From NCBI GenBank assembly GCA_903944555.1, contig CAJASG010000589.1:1-6904 (forward strand): a stretch of DNA of 6,904 nucleotides, in the 5' to 3' direction. This document shows positions 5,260-6,904 of this stretch, one piece after another. Positions within the stretch are counted from its first letter, which is position 1. Each line of letters begins with the position of its first letter. Below the pieces are notes generated by a model, which searched no databases, was not told the DNA's origin, and was given only the letters and a program-made list of their open reading frames with translations. The stretch comes from an uncultured beta proteobacterium. Its GTDB lineage: Bacteria; Pseudomonadota; Gammaproteobacteria; Burkholderiales; Burkholderiaceae_C. A program made the translations under genes and the position numbers.

Positions 5260-6855
5260 CTAGGGGACTTCGTAGTTGAACGCGTGAAGGTAGGGCGCCA
5301 GAAGGCCATTGATGGGCGCAAAGTCTGATTCAAAATACCGCCACTTGCCCACTGACGAACTGTACAAGGGCTGGCTTACTTGGCTGCGACTGGGGGTGGC
5401 GATAAATTTTTGCGCTGCGCTTTTGTAGAAATCAACAACTGCGGCGTCCCATGTGAGCCCCAAGAAATCGAAGACCTTTCGGTAGGTCAGTTCGAAATCC
5501 GACACCACGTCTTCGTAGCGAAACTCGATGAATCGCAATGTCATCTGCTGCTTGATGTACATCCACCAATCCATGACCTCGGCATAGAAGTTTGCCGTGC
5601 CTTCCCAGCTTAAGAGCTGGACAGTGGTGGGTGTCGGCACCATCAATTGCATGAAACAACTCAAACAAACATCGCGAGGGTCCCGCATCACAAAAACGAC
5701 CTTGGCATCAGGGAAAATGCAGTTGATCAGCCCAAGGTCCACAGTATTCATGGTGAACTTATCGACAAAGAGACGCGGACCAATGGCATCCCCAAACCGC
5801 GCACGCACCCTTTTCCAGTAGAACGCGCGCAGGTGCAGAACGCCGGGCAAGTCAAGACTACGGAGTTTCATTGCCGTACTGACATTGGATCGATCCATTG
5901 CATGCAGTTCACGCTTCATGTCCGAGACAAAATCGATCTCGTCGGCCACGAGTACATCGGGGTGCGCGTCCAACACCTCCTGCGTCAAAGTGGTTCCAGA
6001 GCGCATGAAGCCGACGACGAAGTTCGGCGCAGGTTGATCGAGTGGGAATTGCGTATCGGCCCAGCGACTCAGGAGCGGGCGGTCAAACCCGGCCCGGTTC
6101 GCCTTGAGCATGCTTGGAACGAGCTTTGCATCCTGCTGTGTGTATTCCGGCAATAAGCGTGACAAATCACTTGATGCTTGCAGGTGTGGAAAAACTTGAC
6201 CGTATTCGCCGAGTTTGTCGAGAATTCGTGCCAACTCCTTATGCGCCCGAAATGCCTCCCTGGCATTCGGATGACCGGTCAGGACGCGCTCAAGTCGCTC
6301 CCGCGCCACCTCGTTTTTCCCGGCATCGGCTTCCAGGCTTCCCTGGAAAACCTGCATCATGCCGTTCTCCGGCTCAAGCTGCAGTGCCCGCTCGCCCGCA
6401 AACAATGCTTCGGTTTTGCGGTTCAGCTGTGCATAGGTCACCGCCAGAAGTTGGTATCCGGAAAACTCCGTCGGGTTTATCCCAACCGCCGCACGCAGGA
6501 GTTCAAGCGCTCCGAGGAAATCGCTCCAGTGCTGCAATTGCCCTGCGACCTCCAGTACCCGATGGATGTTTCCGGTTCCATGGGCATCGTCCAGAAGATC
6601 CCGACCCGCTGCACGCAGATGGGCAGCTCCTTCCTCTCGTCGCCCGACACTGCACAGTGATTGCCCAAGCCACGCCCGGGCCTGTGCGTCCGCCGGGTTT
6701 TCTGTGCAGGCCTTCTCGAACCATAGCGCAGCCTCAGTTGGGTTGCGCGCTTTGACAGCGGCATGGGCGCGCTCCAATGCACTGGCCAGTGGACCCACCA
6801 CAGACCTTGGGCGGACTGTGATGGCGGCATAGCCGCGCTGTGTGAAACTGGTCAT
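5260..6855 (-). CDS. TPR-domain sulfotransferase (PAPS-dependent)
   Basis: Predicted to transfer a sulfuryl group from PAPS to a hydroxyl on a sugar or protein, in the cytoplasm, since no signal peptide or membrane segment is visible. Numbering from ATG 6855 (531 residues): TPR-like repeats at ~25-230, then a sulfotransferase domain at ~278-525. The 5'-phosphosulfate loop is GFMRSGTTL (282-290). The following HPDVLVADE segment ends with Glu307 near where the tyrosylprotein-sulfotransferase-like families carry a catalytic acid (tentative). The 3'-phosphate motif is RDPRDVCLS (391-399), then FRYEDVV (445-451). The C-terminal SQVSQPLYSSSVGKW stretch (491-505) is typical of bacterial TPR-sulfotransferases. 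The frame extends to a GTG at 6888, but ATG 6855 has a good AGGAAG site eight bases upstream. The nearby APS kinase can supply its PAPS. The acceptor cannot be told from sequence; exopolysaccharide or a surface protein is the contextual guess. Confidence 0.93.
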   Translation of the reverse strand: MTSFTQRGYAAITVRPRSVVGPLASALERAHAAVKARNPTEAALWFEKACTENPADAQARAWLGQSLCSVGRREEGAAHLRAAGRDLLDDAHGTGNIHRVLEVAGQLQHWSDFLGALELLRAAVGINPTEFSGYQLLAVTYAQLNRKTEALFAGERALQLEPENGMMQVFQGSLEADAGKNEVARERLERVLTGHPNAREAFRAHKELARILDKLGEYGQVFPHLQASSDLSRLLPEYTQQDAKLVPSMLKANRAGFDRPLLSRWADTQFPLDQPAPNFVVGFMRSGTTLTQEVLDAHPDVLVADEIDFVSDMKRELHAMDRSNVSTAMKLRSLDLPGVLHLRAFYWKRVRARFGDAIGPRLFVDKFTMNTVDLGLINCIFPDAKVVFVMRDPRDVCLSCFMQLMVPTPTTVQLLSWEGTANFYAEVMDWWMYIKQQMTLRFIEFRYEDVVSDFELTYRKVFDFLGLTWDAAVVDFYKSAAQKFIATPSRSQVSQPLYSSSVGKWRYFESDFAPINGLLAPYLHAFNYEVP

Positions 6856-6863
6856 AGAGGTAT

Positions 6864-6869
6864 CTTCCT
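6864..6869 (-). promoter_or_regulatory. Ribosome-binding site of the sulfotransferase gene
   Basis: Read on the minus strand this is AGGAAG, eight bases before the ATG at 6855. It supports that start over the in-frame GTG at 6888, which lacks a visible ribosome site within the 16 bases left in the window. Confidence 0.65.
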
Positions 6870-6904
6870 GAAAATTCGCAGTCGCCACGGATTCGAAGGT
6901 CGAA

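Noticed and set aside
6331..6348. A 7-bp inverted repeat, TTCCAGG/CCTGGAA with a 4-base loop, inside the sulfotransferase gene.
   Set aside because: It is within chance expectation for this length and has no T-tract or positional significance.
6114..6755. A 213-codon plus-strand frame opposite the sulfotransferase.
   Set aside because: It is Pro/Arg/His-rich with no recognisable domain and lies opposite a strongly supported gene.
6892..6904. TTCGA-AGG-TCGAA at the right edge as an operator or stem-loop.
   Set aside because: The arms are 5 bp, at chance level, and the window ends on it, so extension and context cannot be judged.

Overview
The window looks like chromosomal DNA of a Gram-negative betaproteobacterium, most likely a Burkholderiales/Comamonadaceae-type organism. 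The basis is moderately GC-rich codon use with mostly G/C third positions and the protein families present, especially a PrsT-like TPR lipoprotein typical of exopolysaccharide/PEP-CTERM loci. The lineage call is an inference. I see no tRNA, rRNA, CRISPR array, insertion sequence or integrase.

Layout, left to right. (1) 1-459, plus strand: the C-terminal part of a NarL/FixJ-type response regulator, cut by the left edge. (2) About 564-1640, plus strand: a PAS-GGDEF diguanylate cyclase that follows the regulator and may share its transcript. (3) 1686-2291, minus strand: a stand-alone adenylylsulfate (APS) kinase, CysC, convergent with the cyclase. (4) 2292-2442: a 151-bp divergent intergenic region. 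(5) 2443-5229, plus strand: a 928-residue TPR lipoprotein of the PrsT type. (6) 5260-6855, minus strand: a TPR-sulfotransferase fusion, convergent with prsT and only 30 bp away. The last 49 bases hold its ribosome-binding site and the start of its upstream region. No gene-free stretch exceeds 300 bases.

Reading the genes together (inference): CysC makes PAPS, the sulfuryl donor, and the neighbouring sulfotransferase is the obvious consumer. PrsT-like lipoproteins accompany exopolysaccharide and PEP-CTERM export systems. The response regulator and diguanylate cyclase supply a signalling arm of the kind that often controls polysaccharide and biofilm production. The window may therefore be the edge of a locus for a sulfated surface polymer or sulfated surface protein. 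The substrate, polymerase and export genes are not visible here.

The most unusual sequence-level signals are inside cysC: a textbook intrinsic-terminator shape on the opposite (plus) strand at 1816-1835, and a perfect 11-bp inverted repeat at 1928-1952 over the codons of a conserved active-site segment. The cyclase also has an altered inhibitory site (RxxE in place of RxxD).
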